The notes beneath the pieces were generated by a model. The model saw only the letters and a program-made list of their open reading frames with translations. It ran no database searches and was not told the origin of the DNA. Of a stretch of 64,000 bases of DNA, positions 38,200-48,854 are shown piece after piece. The stretch comes from Bacteroidales bacterium (GTDB lineage Bacteria > Bacteroidota > Bacteroidia > Bacteroidales > UBA932), in NCBI GenBank assembly GCA_016282145.1, contig JAEEJZ010000060.1:1-64000 (forward strand), read 5' to 3'. The position numbers and the translations under genes were made by a program. Within the stretch, counting starts at the first letter, position 1. The number at the start of each line of letters is the position of its first letter.

Positions 38200-40683
38200 T
38201 TACTTGGTAGAGAAGCGCCATAGGACCTGCAGGAGGACATAGCGGTTGACGCCGTTGTACTCCGCCACGGTCCGGCGCTCGGACGAGAACGAGCGCGTAA
38301 GATTGGCCATCTGGCCGAGCAGGTCGCTGCCCATCAGGCTGATCGACAGTTTGCCTTTGAGGAAGCGCTGGGTGATGCGCGCATTCAGGATGTAGTAATC
38401 GCGGTTCAATTCGGGATAGAGATATCCCCGCTGTATCCAATCGGTAAAATCGGCGCTCAAGGTCATCTTCCAGGGCAGGCGCCCGATGACGGAAAGCCCC
38501 GCGGACAGCGTGAAAGGATCCTGATTCAGTTCCGGCCGGAGATTGCTGCGTTCCATCGTATATTCCCCGCGCAGGTTCAGCGACGCCTCCACCCACCGGC
38601 TCCGCCAGTTCAGGCTGGCCCGCTCGCGCAGCATCATCCGCCCCACGCGGTTCAGTTCATCGGCCTTCGTCCTGGAGTTATACAGATACGAAGGGGTATG
38701 CGCGTATTCCGCAGCGGTATTGCTGCTCAGCGAAAGCAAGGTGCGCGGGAAGGTATAATTCAGCACGACGGAACCTTTTGCTGACCACCTTCCGTCGATA
38801 TTGACCGGCGTCACCGTACGCACGCCGCTCTCCGGATCGTAATCCGAACGGTCGCTCACGGCATTTTTGACGAAGCGCGCCTCGGCGCTGACCACCGCGC
38901 TGAAATGCTTCTTGACATCGGAATGGTTGAAGGAGAAATTTGCCGACTGGGTAAAACTGGGCTTCAAGCCAGGGTTCCCCCTACGGACATAAAGCGGATT
39001 GGTACCGTTGGCTACCGGGAGCATCCGGTCCACGTTCGGCTGCCCGGAGGAACTGCGGTAGGTCAGCACCAGATAGGTATTTTTCGTATGCTTGTAGCGC
39101 AGGGTGAGGTTCGGTGCAAAATTCCAAAGCGTCATGTTGGTATCCTTCTGCACCTCGTTTTCGGGATAAAGGAGCCAGGTCCGCTGGCGGGTGGCGCTGA
39201 CGCCCGCCGTCAGGTTCAGTTTCTTGGTGATATAGCGGTAATTCAGCGTGAAGGTCTGCCCGAAGTAGTGATATTTTCCTGCGGCGCAGCCCGGGGGATA
39301 CAGGGCATCCAGGTTCAGGTCATACAGGTCCCGGCGGCTCTGGTAATACTTGTAGTCGGCACGGTAGGTGGCTTGAAGGAACATCCTTTTGACCAGCGGA
39401 AAACTCGCCGACACCTGTCCCCGCAGTTCTCGCATACCGATGCGTGTATCCAGGGAGGTCCGGGTAAAGCGGATGGAATCCGCACCCGGTGTCACGCGGG
39501 ATTTCTTTTTGTAGTAATGGGTTGTGTAGTCGCGGTCCTGGTCCTCGAAATAGTCGTTGCTGCGCAGATAGGTCTGGAAAGAGAGGCTCGAACCCTTCCA
39601 GGCGGCGAATCGCCGGGTGAAGACAAACTGGACAGCGGCGTCGTAGCGGTCGCTGGCATTCACCCCCCGGTTGAGGGTGGAGTAGGTCAGAGACGGATTG
39701 TTTTCCCTGGAAAGTCCGCCGCAGGAAAGCGAACTGCGACCGGTATAGGTAAAGGAGGGTTTGAAGAAGAACGTCGTCTGTTTGGAGGGACGCCATTCGT
39801 AGTCCAGACGGGCATTGACATTCGTAGAACGGGCTTTCGAGACGCTGCGGTTGTCGGTATCGTAATGACTGGCGGCCGTCATATTCTCGGCACGGGTGCG
39901 CGCCGCCACCCAGCGGACGGCGCCGTCGTAATGGGCGCTGGCGTCGATGGTGCGCTCGGCGGTTTTCAGGGAGTAGGTGGCACCGATATCGCCGCGATGC
40001 CCGTCCCCGGAACTGCCGCCACCGCTTTGGTTCCGTCCGGAGACGTTCGCGCTCACGTTGTTGATGTCGGTGGCATTGGCGATGATGGCCGTATGGCTTT
40101 CCTTCTTCACGCGGTTGGCGTCAACGTGCGCGCGGTAGCGGTTGGAAGTGCCGTAAGCGGCCCGCAATTCATTGTTCCAACCCTTCATAAAGGAAGGTTT
40201 GACCACGACGTCCAGCACCGACTCCTCCTCCCCGTCATCGATTCCGGTAATCCGGGAAAAATCCGACGGCCGCTCGTAGGCCTTGATTTTCTCCAGCATC
40301 CGCGCAGGGATGTTCTTCAAGCCCTTTTTGACATCGCCGCCAAAGAATTTCTTGCCATTGACCAGCAACTGTTTCACCGGCTTCCCGTTCAGGGAGACAT
40401 TGCCGCTTTCGTCCACCTCGATCCCGGGAATCTTCTCCAGGAGTGCCGCCAGGTCCGCGTCATCCTCCACGATGAAGGCCGAGGTATTGATGACCACCGT
40501 GTCGGCAACCACCGTCATCGGAGGCGCCTTTTCCGTAACCAGGGCGGGCTGGAGCACCTGCACCTCCGACAGGGGCGTCTGTGTGCCGCCGGGAGGCTGG
40601 TCCGGTTCCTGCGCCCTGCCGGCGAAAAGCGGCAACAGGAACAGGGAAAGGAGGCTAACGCTTCTCCGGACGCAGTTTGGCAT
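38200..40683 (-). CDS. TonB-dependent-receptor-like outer membrane beta-barrel protein
   Basis: Plug-like 'LLEKIPGIEVDESGNVSLNGKPVKQLLVNGKKFFGGDVKKGLKNIPARMLEKIKAYE', long beta-barrel. Confidence 0.88.
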   Translation of the reverse strand: MPNCVRRSVSLLSLFLLPLFAGRAQEPDQPPGGTQTPLSEVQVLQPALVTEKAPPMTVVADTVVINTSAFIVEDDADLAALLEKIPGIEVDESGNVSLNGKPVKQLLVNGKKFFGGDVKKGLKNIPARMLEKIKAYERPSDFSRITGIDDGEEESVLDVVVKPSFMKGWNNELRAAYGTSNRYRAHVDANRVKKESHTAIIANATDINNVSANVSGRNQSGGGSSGDGHRGDIGATYSLKTAERTIDASAHYDGAVRWVAARTRAENMTAASHYDTDNRSVSKARSTNVNARLDYEWRPSKQTTFFFKPSFTYTGRSSLSCGGLSRENNPSLTYSTLNRGVNASDRYDAAVQFVFTRRFAAWKGSSLSFQTYLRSNDYFEDQDRDYTTHYYKKKSRVTPGADSIRFTRTSLDTRIGMRELRGQVSASFPLVKRMFLQATYRADYKYYQSRRDLYDLNLDALYPPGCAAGKYHYFGQTFTLNYRYITKKLNLTAGVSATRQRTWLLYPENEVQKDTNMTLWNFAPNLTLRYKHTKNTYLVLTYRSSSGQPNVDRMLPVANGTNPLYVRRGNPGLKPSFTQSANFSFNHSDVKKHFSAVVSAEARFVKNAVSDRSDYDPESGVRTVTPVNIDGRWSAKGSVVLNYTFPRTLLSLSSNTAAEYAHTPSYLYNSRTKADELNRVGRMMLRERASLNWRSRWVEASLNLRGEYTMERSNLRPELNQDPFTLSAGLSVIGRLPWKMTLSADFTDWIQRGYLYPELNRDYYILNARITQRFLKGKLSISLMGSDLLGQMANLTRSFSSERRTVAEYNGVNRYVLLQVLWRFSTK

Positions 40684-43021
40684 ATTTGAGCAGGAGGAGT
40701 TTTTCTCCGTAAATATCGAAGTTGATGCGGGCCTTCATCTCCGGGTAGGCGCCGCTGATGTTCAGGATGGTGCCGCCGCCGAAGCGGTTGTGTTCGATGC
40801 GCTCCCCTTCGAAGAGTTCGGTCATCGGCACGGGGACGAAGCCGGGGTCGATGATATCCGGCTTGGCGGGCGCGACCGGACGCGAGGGCGACGCGGCGGG
40901 ATGCGGGGTCTCGACGGGACGCGGGGAGCCGGAGCCGGGCACGGCGCGCGAAGGAGTGAAAGGACGCCGCCCGAAGGGGCGCTCCGCGAAGCCGGACGGG
41001 CGCTCGGAAAAGCCCGAAAACACGCTCCGGGATGCCTGCTCAGGCGGATTCTCGAAGAATCTCGGGTCGATTTCCCGAAGGAAGCGGCTGGGACGGTTGT
41101 ATTCGTGTTTCCCGTTGCGCAGCCGGGACTCGGCCCGGCTGACATAGACCGCCTTCTGGGCCCGGGTAAGGGCGACATAGCAGAGCCGCCTTTCCTCTTC
41201 CAGTTCCGAAGGCGTAATCAGCGTCCCTCCGGAGGGGAACAGGTTTTCTTCCAGGCCCACGACGAAGACATAGGGGAACTCCAGGCCTTTGGCGGAGTGC
41301 ACCGTCATCAGCGCAATCCGGTTGCGGTCGTCCTCGTCGCCCTCGGCCACATCGACGTTGCTCAGCAACGAGACGTTTTCCAGGTAGTCCGTCAGCGTAA
41401 TCAGGGCATTCTCCCGCTCTTCCCCGGCCTGTTCTTCGATATAGGCCGCCACGGAGTTCAGCAGTTCGTCCACATTGGCCATACGCGCCTGCCCCTCCAC
41501 GGAAGTATCGGCTTTGTAGAAAGCGTAGAGGCCGCTGGCGTCCGCAATCCGGCGGGCGAGTTCATAGGCGTCGGTCGTGGGCACCGCCTCCGAGAACGAG
41601 GCCACCAGGGCGCAGAAATTGCGCAGTTTCTGCAGCGCAGCGTCCTTCAGGGCAAGGTCCCCGGCGGCGACGGTCCTGTACAGGCTCAGTGCGCGTCCCC
41701 TTGCCTCCTCTGCGAGAACGGCAAGGGTCGTCTCCCCGATGCCGCGCGAAGGTTTGCCGATGGCGCGCTTGAAGGCTTCATCGTCCGAAGGATTGACCGC
41801 CAGTTTGAACCAGGCCATCACGTCCTTGACCTCCATACGTTCGAAGAAGGAATTGCCCGAATAGATCTGATAGGGCAGATTCCGGCGGCGCAGCGCTTCC
41901 TCCAGCGCGCGGGACTGCGCGTTGGTGCGGTAGAGGATCGCGAAATCGCGGTACTGGGCCCCGTCGCTGCGCATCCGCTCCAGGATGGCCGAACTGACGA
42001 GCACGGCCTCGGTGATGTCGCTGTCCGCGTTGATGAGCCGGATCCGGTCGCCCTCCTCCCCTTCGGAATAGCATTCCTTGGGGATGCGCCCCTCGTTGTG
42101 CGCGATCAGCGAATTGGCCGCGCCGACGATATTGCGCGTGGAGCGGTAGTTGCGCTCGAGGCGGAAAATCCGGCACTCGGGATAGTCCTTTCTGAAATTG
42201 AGGATATTTTCAATCTTGGCCCCGCGGAAGGCATAGATGGACTGCGAATCGTCGCCCACCACGCAGATGTTATGGTGCGCGGCCGCCAGTTTGCGGATAA
42301 TCACGTACTGCGCGAAATTCGTATCCTGGTACTCGTCCACCATGATGTAGGAGAAGCGCCCGGCAATCTCGGCGCATGCCTCCGGGAAATCGCGCAGCAG
42401 GAGGTTCATATTGACGAGGATATCGTCGAAGTCCATCACCCCCGCCTGTTTGCATTTGCGCTGGTAGAGTTCGTACACATCGGCGGTGCGGGGTTTCTTC
42501 GCCCGCGCATCCGCCTCCGTCAGTTCCGGGCGGTTACGGTATTCTCCCGGCAGCACCAGCGCGTTCTTGGCCCCGGAGATGCGGGAGAGCATTTCCTTGG
42601 GTTTATAGACCTTGTCGTCCAGCCCGAGTTCCTTGATGCAGGTCTTCAGCGCGCTGTGCGAATCGGAGGTATCGTAGATGGTGAAATTGGCGGGATAGCC
42701 CAGCGCATCCGCATAGTTGCGCAGGAAACGCACGAAGACCGAATGGAAGGTTCCGGCGACGACGCGGCGTGCCCTTTCCTCCCCCACCATCAGCGCGATG
42801 CGCTCCTTCATCTCGCCCGCCGCCTTCTTGGTAAAAGTCAGCGCCAGCACGCGCCAGGGCTCGGTTCCGCCGGCCAGGATATAGGCTACGCGGCTCGTCA
42901 ATACCCGGGTTTTCCCCGAACCGGCTCCCGCCACGATCAGGGACGGTCCCTGCGTGCATTCCACCGCCTCCCGCTGTGCCCGGTTCAGCCCTTCCAGTAT
43001 CTTTTCCGCAGCTTTTTCCAT
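40655..43021 (-). CDS. pcrA: UvrD/PcrA/Rep family ATP-dependent DNA helicase
   Basis: LNRAQREAVECTQGPSLIVAGAGSGKTRVL, VDEYQDTNFAQY, LERNYRST, VHSAKGLEFPYVFVVGLEENLFP. Confidence 0.93.
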   Translation of the reverse strand: MEKAAEKILEGLNRAQREAVECTQGPSLIVAGAGSGKTRVLTSRVAYILAGGTEPWRVLALTFTKKAAGEMKERIALMVGEERARRVVAGTFHSVFVRFLRNYADALGYPANFTIYDTSDSHSALKTCIKELGLDDKVYKPKEMLSRISGAKNALVLPGEYRNRPELTEADARAKKPRTADVYELYQRKCKQAGVMDFDDILVNMNLLLRDFPEACAEIAGRFSYIMVDEYQDTNFAQYVIIRKLAAAHHNICVVGDDSQSIYAFRGAKIENILNFRKDYPECRIFRLERNYRSTRNIVGAANSLIAHNEGRIPKECYSEGEEGDRIRLINADSDITEAVLVSSAILERMRSDGAQYRDFAILYRTNAQSRALEEALRRRNLPYQIYSGNSFFERMEVKDVMAWFKLAVNPSDDEAFKRAIGKPSRGIGETTLAVLAEEARGRALSLYRTVAAGDLALKDAALQKLRNFCALVASFSEAVPTTDAYELARRIADASGLYAFYKADTSVEGQARMANVDELLNSVAAYIEEQAGEERENALITLTDYLENVSLLSNVDVAEGDEDDRNRIALMTVHSAKGLEFPYVFVVGLEENLFPSGGTLITPSELEEERRLCYVALTRAQKAVYVSRAESRLRNGKHEYNRPSRFLREIDPRFFENPPEQASRSVFSGFSERPSGFAERPFGRRPFTPSRAVPGSGSPRPVETPHPAASPSRPVAPAKPDIIDPGFVPVPMTELFEGERIEHNRFGGGTILNISGAYPEMKARINFDIYGEKLLLLKYAKLRPEKR

Positions 43022-43040
43022 ACGCTTTCAATGTCGTTTA

Positions 43041-43048
43041 CAAAAATA
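43041..43048 (-). promoter_or_regulatory. -7 element TATTTTTG for the helicase gene
   Basis: Reverse complement of CAAAAATA, 19 nt before ATG at 43021. Confidence 0.45.
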
Positions 43049-43105
43049 GGATATTTTTTCGTAACTTCGCGCCGCGATTTTTCGACAATAATAATTATAG
43101 GATAC

Positions 43106-44440
43106 ATGTCAGATTTCATCGTTTTGAAAAAGGGTCTCGACCTTCCCGTAACCGGGGCGGCGAAGCCCGTTGTCTGCAAATCGATCGTGTCCCGCTTCGT
43201 CGCCGTCGAGCCCGTGACGCTCAAGGGCTTCTCCCCCCGCCTTCTGGTGAAGGAAGGGGATGGCGTGCTGTGCGGGTCGCCCGTCCTTGCGGACAAGAAC
43301 AACCCCGAGATCCTGATGACCTCGCCGGTCAGCGGGACAGTGAAAGAAATCGTACGCGGAGAGAAGCGCAAACTGCTCGCCGTATGCATTGAAACTGCGG
43401 ACAAGCAGGAAGCGGCGGCCTTCAAAGCGGATGCTTCCGATGCGGCTTCCGTGCGCAAGGGCCTGCTCGAGAGCGGCCTCTGGCTCCAGTTGCGGCAGCG
43501 TCCCTACGGCATCATCGCCGATCCGTCGGTCAGCCCGAAATGCATCTACATCTCCAGCTTCTACACCGGTCCGCTCGCTGCCGACAGCGCTTTCTGCCTC
43601 GGCAATGAACTCGGAGCGATGCAGGCGGGCATCGATGCGCTGGGCAAGATCGCGCCGGTGCATATCGGCGTATGCGAAAATTCCGTCTTCGCAGGCCTGA
43701 GCGGCGCGACGGTCCACTGCTTCAAGGGACCGCACCCCGCGGGCAATGCCGGCGTACAGATCAGCCACGTCTGTCCCATCGCCAAGGGCGATACCGTCTG
43801 GACCCTCAGCCCGGAAGGGCTTGCCGCCATCGGCAAATTCTTCCTGAAGGGCAAGCTGGACCTGCGCCGCAAAGTGGCGGTGACGGGCCCTGCGGCCATC
43901 GAGCCCGCGTATGTCGAGGCAGTGCCCGGTACGCCGATGGCGGAATTCCAGAGCTTCTGGGGCGCCGATGCCGAAGGACTGCGCATCATCAGCGGCGATC
44001 TGCTCAGCGGCCGTACGGTCGGAGCGGAAGGCTGCCTGGGCTTCGGCGACAATCAGGTGACCATCATCCGCGAAGGCACCGAGAAGGAGTATTTCGGCTG
44101 GATCCGCCCGCTGCGCTGGAATCAGTTCAGCACCGACAGGGCCTATTTCAGCTGGCTCATGCCCTGGCGCCGCTACAATATGGACACCAACCTGCACGGC
44201 GGCAAGCGCGCCTTCCTGATGAACGACGCCTATTATGCCAAGATGCTGCCGATGGACATCTACCCCATTTTCCTCGTGAAGGCCTGCCTGGCGGGAGACA
44301 TCGAGAAGATGGAGAAATTCGGCATCTATGAAGTGCTCCCCGAGGACCTCGCGCTCTGCGAGTTCGTGGACCCGAGCAAGAACGACCTCCAGGAAATCAT
44401 CGCACAAGGCATTGACCTTATGCTTAAAGAAATGGCTTAG
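43106..44440 (+). CDS. nqrA: Na+-translocating NADH:quinone reductase subunit A
   Basis: MSDFIVLKKGLDLPVTGAAKP start in frame with the long ORF; first of six nqr genes. Confidence 0.95.
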   Translation: MSDFIVLKKGLDLPVTGAAKPVVCKSIVSRFVAVEPVTLKGFSPRLLVKEGDGVLCGSPVLADKNNPEILMTSPVSGTVKEIVRGEKRKLLAVCIETADKQEAAAFKADASDAASVRKGLLESGLWLQLRQRPYGIIADPSVSPKCIYISSFYTGPLAADSAFCLGNELGAMQAGIDALGKIAPVHIGVCENSVFAGLSGATVHCFKGPHPAGNAGVQISHVCPIAKGDTVWTLSPEGLAAIGKFFLKGKLDLRRKVAVTGPAAIEPAYVEAVPGTPMAEFQSFWGADAEGLRIISGDLLSGRTVGAEGCLGFGDNQVTIIREGTEKEYFGWIRPLRWNQFSTDRAYFSWLMPWRRYNMDTNLHGGKRAFLMNDAYYAKMLPMDIYPIFLVKACLAGDIEKMEKFGIYEVLPEDLALCEFVDPSKNDLQEIIAQGIDLMLKEMA

Positions 44441-44445
44441 AAGAG

Positions 44446-45558
44446 ATGCTTCCGATTTTTGAAAAAGGCGGAAAACTGGGCTGGTTGCACAGCACCGCCG
44501 ACGCTTTCGATACTTTTCTCGCCGTTCCCGGCACGGTGACGCGCAAAGGTGCGCACGTTCGGGACGCCGTGGATTTGAAGCGCATTATCATCCTCGCCCT
44601 GATCGCCGTGATTCCCGCCGCCCTGTTCGGTATGTGGAACGTGGGCTATCAGCACGGACTTGCCATCGGGGATGCGCGCCTGAATATTCTGGGGAACTGG
44701 TGGTTCGGTTTCCTGCGCGTGCTGCCCATCTACGTGGTGGCTTACGCCACAGGTCTGTTCATCGAGTTCGGAACGGCACAGATCCGTAACGAAGAGGTCA
44801 ACGAGGGCTTCCTTATGACCGGCTTCCTCATTCCGCTCATCATCCCCGTCACCACGCCCCTGTGGATGGTCGGGCTGGCTACCGCCTTCTCCGTGATTTT
44901 CTGCAAGGAAATCTTCGGCGGTACCGGAATGAACATCTGGAACCCCGCCCTGGTGGCGCGTGCCTTCCTGTTCTTCTCCTATCCCAACCAGATGTCCGGC
45001 TCTCAGTGCTGGATCGCCTTCAAGAAGGGAGAAACGATGCTGGACGCCTGCACCGGCGCCACGCCGCTCGCCCTGGACGGTCCTGCCCAGTACGGCACCT
45101 CCTGGTGGGATCTTTTCCTCGGCACCGTTCCCGGCTCCGTGGGTGAGACCTCGGTGCTCTGCATCCTGCTCGGTGCGTTCCTGCTGCTCTGGACCGGCGT
45201 CGGCAGCTGGAAGATCATGGCCGGCTCGGTGCTCGGCGCCCTGCTGGTGGGCTGGCTGGGCCATATCGGCGGAATCACTGAAATCCCCGCCTGGATGCAG
45301 CTCCTCTACGGCGGCTTTGCCTTCGGTACGGTGTTCATGGCGACGGACCCCGTCACTTCCTGCCAGACCGAATGCGGCAAATGGCTCTACGGCCTGCTGA
45401 TCGGTATGCTCTGCATCACCGTCCGTCTGTTCAACCCCGGCTATGCCGAGGGTATGATGCTCGCCATCCTCTTTGCGAACACGATGGCGCCGCTGATCGA
45501 CCACTGCGTGGTCAGCGTACATGTCTCGCGCAAGAACAAGAAACTTAAAACCGCCTGA
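44446..45558 (+). CDS. nqrB: Na+-NQR subunit B
   Basis: Polytopic protein with FMN-site motif 'DACTGATPLA'; operon order. Confidence 0.95.
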   Translation: MLPIFEKGGKLGWLHSTADAFDTFLAVPGTVTRKGAHVRDAVDLKRIIILALIAVIPAALFGMWNVGYQHGLAIGDARLNILGNWWFGFLRVLPIYVVAYATGLFIEFGTAQIRNEEVNEGFLMTGFLIPLIIPVTTPLWMVGLATAFSVIFCKEIFGGTGMNIWNPALVARAFLFFSYPNQMSGSQCWIAFKKGETMLDACTGATPLALDGPAQYGTSWWDLFLGTVPGSVGETSVLCILLGAFLLLWTGVGSWKIMAGSVLGALLVGWLGHIGGITEIPAWMQLLYGGFAFGTVFMATDPVTSCQTECGKWLYGLLIGMLCITVRLFNPGYAEGMMLAILFANTMAPLIDHCVVSVHVSRKNKKLKTA

Positions 45559-45561
45559 GCC

Positions 45562-46296
45562 ATGAATACCAACAGTAACGTGTATACCGTCATTTATACG
45601 ACGCTCATCGTGGTCGTCGTGGCCTCGCTGCTTGCTTTCGTGGCGATGAAACTCGGGCCCGCACAGCAGGCCAACGCCAAAGCGGAAACCCTGCGCCAGA
45701 TGATGAGCGCCGCGCAGATCAAACCGGCGGAGGAGCTCTACGCAATGTCCAATGCCGATATTCTCCAGCTTTACGCCGATACCATCGCCGAGGCTTATAC
45801 CATCGGCGCCGACGGCCAGCCCAACGGCAGCCTTTCGGTGGAAAAGGGCAAGATCGAACTGATCGACAAGCTCAAACCGCAGAACAAGGCCATCCTGGCC
45901 GGAGCGGCCGTCACCCTTCCGGTGTACGTCTTCCAATCCGGCATGAAGGTGATTCCCATCTACGGCGCCGGCCTCTGGGGCCCGGTCTGGGGCTATGTCG
46001 CTTTCCAGCCCGACGGCCGCACCATCGCCGGAGCCTTCTTCGACCACGAATCCGAAACGCCCGGTCTGGGTGCCAAGATCAAGGACGAGTCCTGGTTCCG
46101 CGAGAAATTCGTCGGCAAGACCGTATTATGGAGTGAAAGCCCCGCCTTCCGGCTCGAGAAGAACGCCGAAGCGGATGGCAGCGTCAACGCGGTGGATGCC
46201 ATTACCGGTGCGACGATGACCTCCAAGGGTCTGAACGAAGCCCTGAACGTCTGGTTCAAGGCCTATGAGAAGCATTTTAACAGAGAGGAGGAATAA
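45562..46296 (+). CDS. nqrC: Na+-NQR subunit C
   Basis: 'DAITGATMTSKGLNEAL' flavinylation motif. Confidence 0.95.
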   Translation: MNTNSNVYTVIYTTLIVVVVASLLAFVAMKLGPAQQANAKAETLRQMMSAAQIKPAEELYAMSNADILQLYADTIAEAYTIGADGQPNGSLSVEKGKIELIDKLKPQNKAILAGAAVTLPVYVFQSGMKVIPIYGAGLWGPVWGYVAFQPDGRTIAGAFFDHESETPGLGAKIKDESWFREKFVGKTVLWSESPAFRLEKNAEADGSVNAVDAITGATMTSKGLNEALNVWFKAYEKHFNREEE

Positions 46297-46299
46297 GCC

Positions 46300-46911
46300 A
46301 TGGCACAGAAACTCAAAGATACCATCCTCAATCCCATCCTGAAGGGCAATCCCATTACCGTCCTGGTGCTGGGTATCTGCTCCTCGCTCGCCGTTACCGT
46401 CCAGCTCAAGGGCGCCCTGGTGATGGCCCTGTCCGTGATTGCCGTTACCGGGCTTTCCAGTTTCGTCTGCTCGCTGCTCCGGAACACCATCCCCAACCGC
46501 GTCCGCATCATCGTGCAGCTCGTGGTCGTGGCAATGATGGTGATCCTGGTGGACCAGATCCTCAAGGCAGGAGAAGGCACCTATGCGATCGACAAGCAGC
46601 TTTCGGTCTATATCGGCCTGATCATTACGAACTGTATCGTGATGGGACGCATCGAGGCGTTCGCGCTGGGCAACAAGCCCATCCCCTCGCTGCTCGACGG
46701 ACTGGCGAACGGAGCCGGCTACGGCCTCATCCTCGTGATCGTGGCCTTCCTGCGCGAACTGCTGGGTAGCGGCACGCTCTTCGGCTTCCAGGTGCTTCCC
46801 GCCTCCTATGTTCCCAACAACCTGGTGATTCTGCCGCCTTTCGCCCTCATCCTCCTGGGATGCATCATCTGGGCGCACAGGGCTTACGACAAATCCCTTC
46901 AGGAAAAATAA
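46300..46911 (+). CDS. nqrD: Na+-NQR subunit D
   Basis: Hydrophobic NqrD/RnfE-type protein; operon order. Confidence 0.95.
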   Translation: MAQKLKDTILNPILKGNPITVLVLGICSSLAVTVQLKGALVMALSVIAVTGLSSFVCSLLRNTIPNRVRIIVQLVVVAMMVILVDQILKAGEGTYAIDKQLSVYIGLIITNCIVMGRIEAFALGNKPIPSLLDGLANGAGYGLILVIVAFLRELLGSGTLFGFQVLPASYVPNNLVILPPFALILLGCIIWAHRAYDKSLQEK

Positions 46912-46923
46912 CCGCGACGCCTT

Positions 46924-47538
46924 ATGGAATATATCAGCTTATTCGTAAAGTCAATCTTTGTTGACAATATGATTTTCGCATACTTCCTGGGTATGTGCTC
47001 ATACCTGGCGGTATCGAAAAACGTCAAGACGGCCAACGGCCTGGGCCTTGCGGTCATCTTCGTGCTGCTCTGCACGCTGCCCATCAACTACCTGCTGAAC
47101 AAGTTCGTCCTTCAGGCCGGCGCGCTGCGCTGGCTCGGAGAGAGTTTCGCAGACGTGGACCTGAGTTTCCTGAGTTTTATCCTCTTCATCGCCGTCATCG
47201 CCGCCTTCGTGCAGTTGGTGGAGATGATCGTGGAGAAGTACCTGCCCTCGCTCTATGCGTCGCTGGGTATCTTCCTTCCGCTGATTGCCGTGAACTGCGC
47301 CATCCTCGGCGCTTCCCTCTTCATGCAGCAGAAGGAATTCGCTTCGGTCGGTGAGGCGGAGGTCTATGCGCTCGGTTCCGGCATCGGCTGGTACCTGGCT
47401 ATCGTGGCGCTGGCCGCCATCCGCGAGAAGCTCAGTTACAGCAATATCCCCGCGCCGCTCAAAGGCACCGGCATCGCGTTTATCACGGTGGGCCTGATGG
47501 GTATGGCGTTCATGATTTTCATGGGCATTCAGTTATAG
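46924..47538 (+). CDS. nqrE: Na+-NQR subunit E
   Basis: 'VDNMIFAYFLGMCSYLAVSK..'; operon order. Confidence 0.95.
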   Translation: MEYISLFVKSIFVDNMIFAYFLGMCSYLAVSKNVKTANGLGLAVIFVLLCTLPINYLLNKFVLQAGALRWLGESFADVDLSFLSFILFIAVIAAFVQLVEMIVEKYLPSLYASLGIFLPLIAVNCAILGASLFMQQKEFASVGEAEVYALGSGIGWYLAIVALAAIREKLSYSNIPAPLKGTGIAFITVGLMGMAFMIFMGIQL

Positions 47539-47550
47539 GAGGGAAGGATT

Positions 47551-48828
47551 ATGATTCAGACGACTATTTTTGCTTCCGCCCTGGTCATCGTCGTGGTGAC
47601 CCTCTTCCTGGTGGCGCTCCTGCTCTTCGTGAAGGACAGGATCACCCCGAAGGGCAGCGTCAAGATCGACATCAACGACGGGAAAAAGGAATTGGATGTG
47701 GCGCCCGGCGGCAACCTGATGGCTACGCTTGCCGAGCAGAAGATTTTCCTGCCCTCCGCCTGCGGCGGAAAGGCCAACTGCGGCCAGTGCAAGGTGCAGG
47801 TCTTCGAAGGCGGCGGAGAGATCCTGCCTACCGAGACCGGCTTCTTCAACCGCAAGCAGATCAAGGAAGGCTGGCGGCTCGGCTGCCAGGTCAAGGTAAA
47901 GGATAACCTGAAGATCAAGGTGGCGGAAAGCGCCCTGAGCGTCAAGAAACTCGAGTGCGAGGTCATCTCCAACGAGAATGTGGCGACCTTCATCAAGGAG
48001 TTCACCGTGAAACTGCCCGAGGGCGAGCACCTCGAGTTCAAGAGCGGCGAATATATCCAGATCGACATCCCCGCCTACGAGGCCGACTTTTCCGATATGG
48101 GAGTGGCGCCGGTCTATATGGGCGACTGGGAGAAGTACGGCATCACCTCGCTCAAGTACAAGAATACCGAGCCGACGGTGCGTGCCTATTCCATGGCTTC
48201 GTATCCCGGAGAGAAGGGCATCATCAAGCTCAACGTGCGTATCGCCACGCCTCCGTTCGACAGGACCCAGCCCAAGGGCGTGTTCAAGTTCGTTCCCGGC
48301 GTGCCTCCCGGAATCGCTTCCACCTACGTCTTTTCGCGTAAGCCCGGCGACAAGGTGACCATCAGCGGTCCCTTCGGCGAGTTCCTGCTGCCGGAGAACG
48401 ATCCGCAGGAGCAGGAGTACATCTTCGTGGGCGGCGGTGCCGGTATGGCTCCCCTGCGCAGCCACATCATGCAGCTCTTCCGGACGCTCAAGACCGGACG
48501 CAAGGTGCACTTCTTCTATGGCGCGCGCGCCCTGGTGGAGGCTTTCTACCTGGAGGATTTCGCGCAGATCGAGAAGGAGTTCCCGAACTTCAAGTTCCAC
48601 CTGGCCCTGGACCGTCCCGATCCCGAGGCCGACAAGGCGGGCGTTCCCTATACCGCAGGCTTCGTGCACAATGTGATGTATGAGACCTACCTCAAGGATC
48701 ACGAGGCACCCGAGGATATCAAGTACTTTATGTGCGGTCCGCCGATGATGGTGAACTGTGTAAATCAGTTGCTGGATTCGCTGGGGGTCGCGCCGGAGAG
48801 TATCCTCTATGATAATTTCGGGGGTTAG
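47551..48828 (+). CDS. nqrF: Na+-NQR subunit F (2Fe-2S/FAD)
   Basis: 'CGGKANCGQCKV' 2Fe-2S, 'RAYSMAS' FAD, 'FVGGGAGMAPLRSH' NAD motifs. Confidence 0.96.
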   Translation: MIQTTIFASALVIVVVTLFLVALLLFVKDRITPKGSVKIDINDGKKELDVAPGGNLMATLAEQKIFLPSACGGKANCGQCKVQVFEGGGEILPTETGFFNRKQIKEGWRLGCQVKVKDNLKIKVAESALSVKKLECEVISNENVATFIKEFTVKLPEGEHLEFKSGEYIQIDIPAYEADFSDMGVAPVYMGDWEKYGITSLKYKNTEPTVRAYSMASYPGEKGIIKLNVRIATPPFDRTQPKGVFKFVPGVPPGIASTYVFSRKPGDKVTISGPFGEFLLPENDPQEQEYIFVGGGAGMAPLRSHIMQLFRTLKTGRKVHFFYGARALVEAFYLEDFAQIEKEFPNFKFHLALDRPDPEADKAGVPYTAGFVHNVMYETYLKDHEAPEDIKYFMCGPPMMVNCVNQLLDSLGVAPESILYDNFGG

Positions 48829-48854
48829 CCTGTAAGAAACGTTAAAATCTGTAT

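Noticed and set aside
40283-43105. N-terminal 941 codons of the 1385-aa + strand ORF (40283-44440)
   Set aside because: Antisense to the pcrA-type helicase and part of the OMP gene; NqrA starts at 43106 in the same frame. Read-through of an open frame in GC-rich coding DNA.
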